The notes beneath the pieces were generated by a model that did no database searches, was not told the DNA's origin, and was given only the letters and a program-made list of their open reading frames with translations. DNA of 64,000 bases, from positions 124,001-188,000 of the forward strand of contig NZ_FOJW01000001.1 in assembly GCF_900112045.1 (NCBI RefSeq), written 5' to 3'. This stretch comes from Lentibacillus halodurans (lineage in GTDB: Bacteria > Bacillota > Bacilli > Bacillales > Amphibacillaceae). This document shows, piece after piece, positions 63,497 through 64,000 of this stretch. A program made the position numbers and the translations under genes. Within the stretch, counting starts at the first letter, position 1, and each line of letters opens with the position of its first letter.

Positions 63497-64000
63497 ATGG
63501 ATATACTGATTGACTGGGTCACACAAATCATTATCTTTTTGCTGCTGGCATCTATCGTTGATTTACTAGTTCCTGCAACTTCCATGAAAAAATATGTCAA
63601 ATTGGCAGTTGGCCTGATCTTAATTCTCATTTTTTTAAAACCGGTATTTTATTTATTTGATATGGACGTCAGACAGGCACTGGAGGGCTCGATGGCTCAA
63701 GTTGAAAATGAGCAGAATGAAATTGGTCAGACAGAAAATTTAATGAAAACACAAAAAAATGAAATACAAGCCTCCCAACATGCATATATTTTAGAACAAA
63801 TGGCTGTCCAACTGAAAGATGTGGCAAACAGTTCTTTACAACAGGAATATCAGCAGGAAATAACGCATATTGATTTCCAATTTTCTAACGAGGCTGATCT
63901 TACATATGACAATATGGATGAAAAATTGAATGAAGTCACTGTAACTTTACAGGAATCAGAACCAGGGGAGGGGGGAGTGGATATTGTTGAAGATGTAGTT
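63497..64000 (+). CDS. spoIIIAF: Stage III sporulation protein AF, N-terminal part (3' end outside window)
   Basis: The open frame starts at ATG 63497 behind AGGGGTGG and runs 168 codons to the window edge without a stop. Two N-terminal membrane helices (WVTQIIIFLLLASIVDLLV and LAVGLILILIFLKPVFYLF) precede a soluble domain that forms a ring-building-like fold in SpoIIIAF. The full family length is about 206. It follows spoIIIAE by 10 bases; spoIIIAG and spoIIIAH are expected beyond the edge. Confidence 0.92.
   Translation, partial: MDILIDWVTQIIIFLLLASIVDLLVPATSMKKYVKLAVGLILILIFLKPVFYLFDMDVRQALEGSMAQVENEQNEIGQTENLMKTQKNEIQASQHAYILEQMAVQLKDVANSSLQQEYQQEITHIDFQFSNEADLTYDNMDEKLNEVTVTLQESEPGEGGVDIVEDVV

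Overview
The window is chromosomal DNA of a low-GC, spore-forming Firmicute of the family Bacillaceae. Its gene order follows the Bacillus subtilis block glyS – ccpN/yqfL – dnaG/sigA – cccA – yqf – sodA – pbpA – pst – yqg – glcK – comG – gcv – yqh – efp – spoIIIA almost step by step. The strongly acidic linkers in exported proteins (cytochrome c, PstS, an MltG-like protein) suggest, by inference, a moderately halophilic relative such as Virgibacillus, Lentibacillus or Oceanobacillus. Both ends cut genes: glyS enters from the left and spoIIIAF runs off the right.

Layout. 1–11.1 kb: core information genes (glyS end, ccpN, PPDK regulator, primase, sigma-A, cytochrome c, TrmK, Nif3-like protein, CshB helicase, endonuclease IV). 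11–15 kb: small Bacillaceae proteins, an NfeD-like membrane protein and a Na/Pi transporter. 15.2–16.5 kb: a six-gene tRNA operon (Asn, Met, His, Ile2, Ser, Phe) containing partial tRNA duplications and a repeat element. 16.7–26.4 kb: sodA, an MFS transporter, a class B PBP and the pstS-C-A-B-B-phoU phosphate cluster behind a four-hexamer Pho box. 26.4–39.1 kb: ribosomal protein L33, folate cyclo-ligase, a broken MoeB/ThiF gene, GluP rhomboid, a SpoVAF-like protein, YqgQ–GlcK, an LtaS-type enzyme and a metallo-hydrolase. 39.4–43.3 kb (minus): the comGA–GG competence pseudopilus operon. 43.4–51.5 kb: aroK, yqzE, yqhG/yqhH and the glycine cleavage operon gcvT-PA-PB under a glycine riboswitch. 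51.7–55 kb: an adenosylcobalamin-dependent ribonucleotide reductase, nrdJ, interrupted by two group I introns and preceded by two NrdR boxes. 55–64 kb: mntR, a patatin-like lipase, yqhP, yqhR, aroQ, yqhT, efp and spoIIIAA–AF.

The two most unusual regions are nrdJ and the tRNA operon. nrdJ is split by two short, related, ORF-less group I introns; the second lies exactly between the catalytic-motif residues NPCG and E. In the tRNA operon, 5' pieces of tRNA-Asn and tRNA-Phe are duplicated next to a repeat with an invariant 46-nt architecture (11-nt box, 20-nt variable spacer, 15-nt box). The same architecture recurs 15 kb away on the other strand, which points to a dispersed small element that may duplicate tRNA 5' ends when it inserts or recombines.

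Regulatory logic that can be read directly: the glycine riboswitch with an overlapping terminator, Pho boxes at pstS, NrdR boxes at nrdJ, a sigma-E-like promoter before spoIIIAA, extended -10 promoters before pbpA, rpmG and yqgQ, and many intrinsic terminators between converging units. All assignments rest on reading the sequence and on family knowledge; no database search was run.
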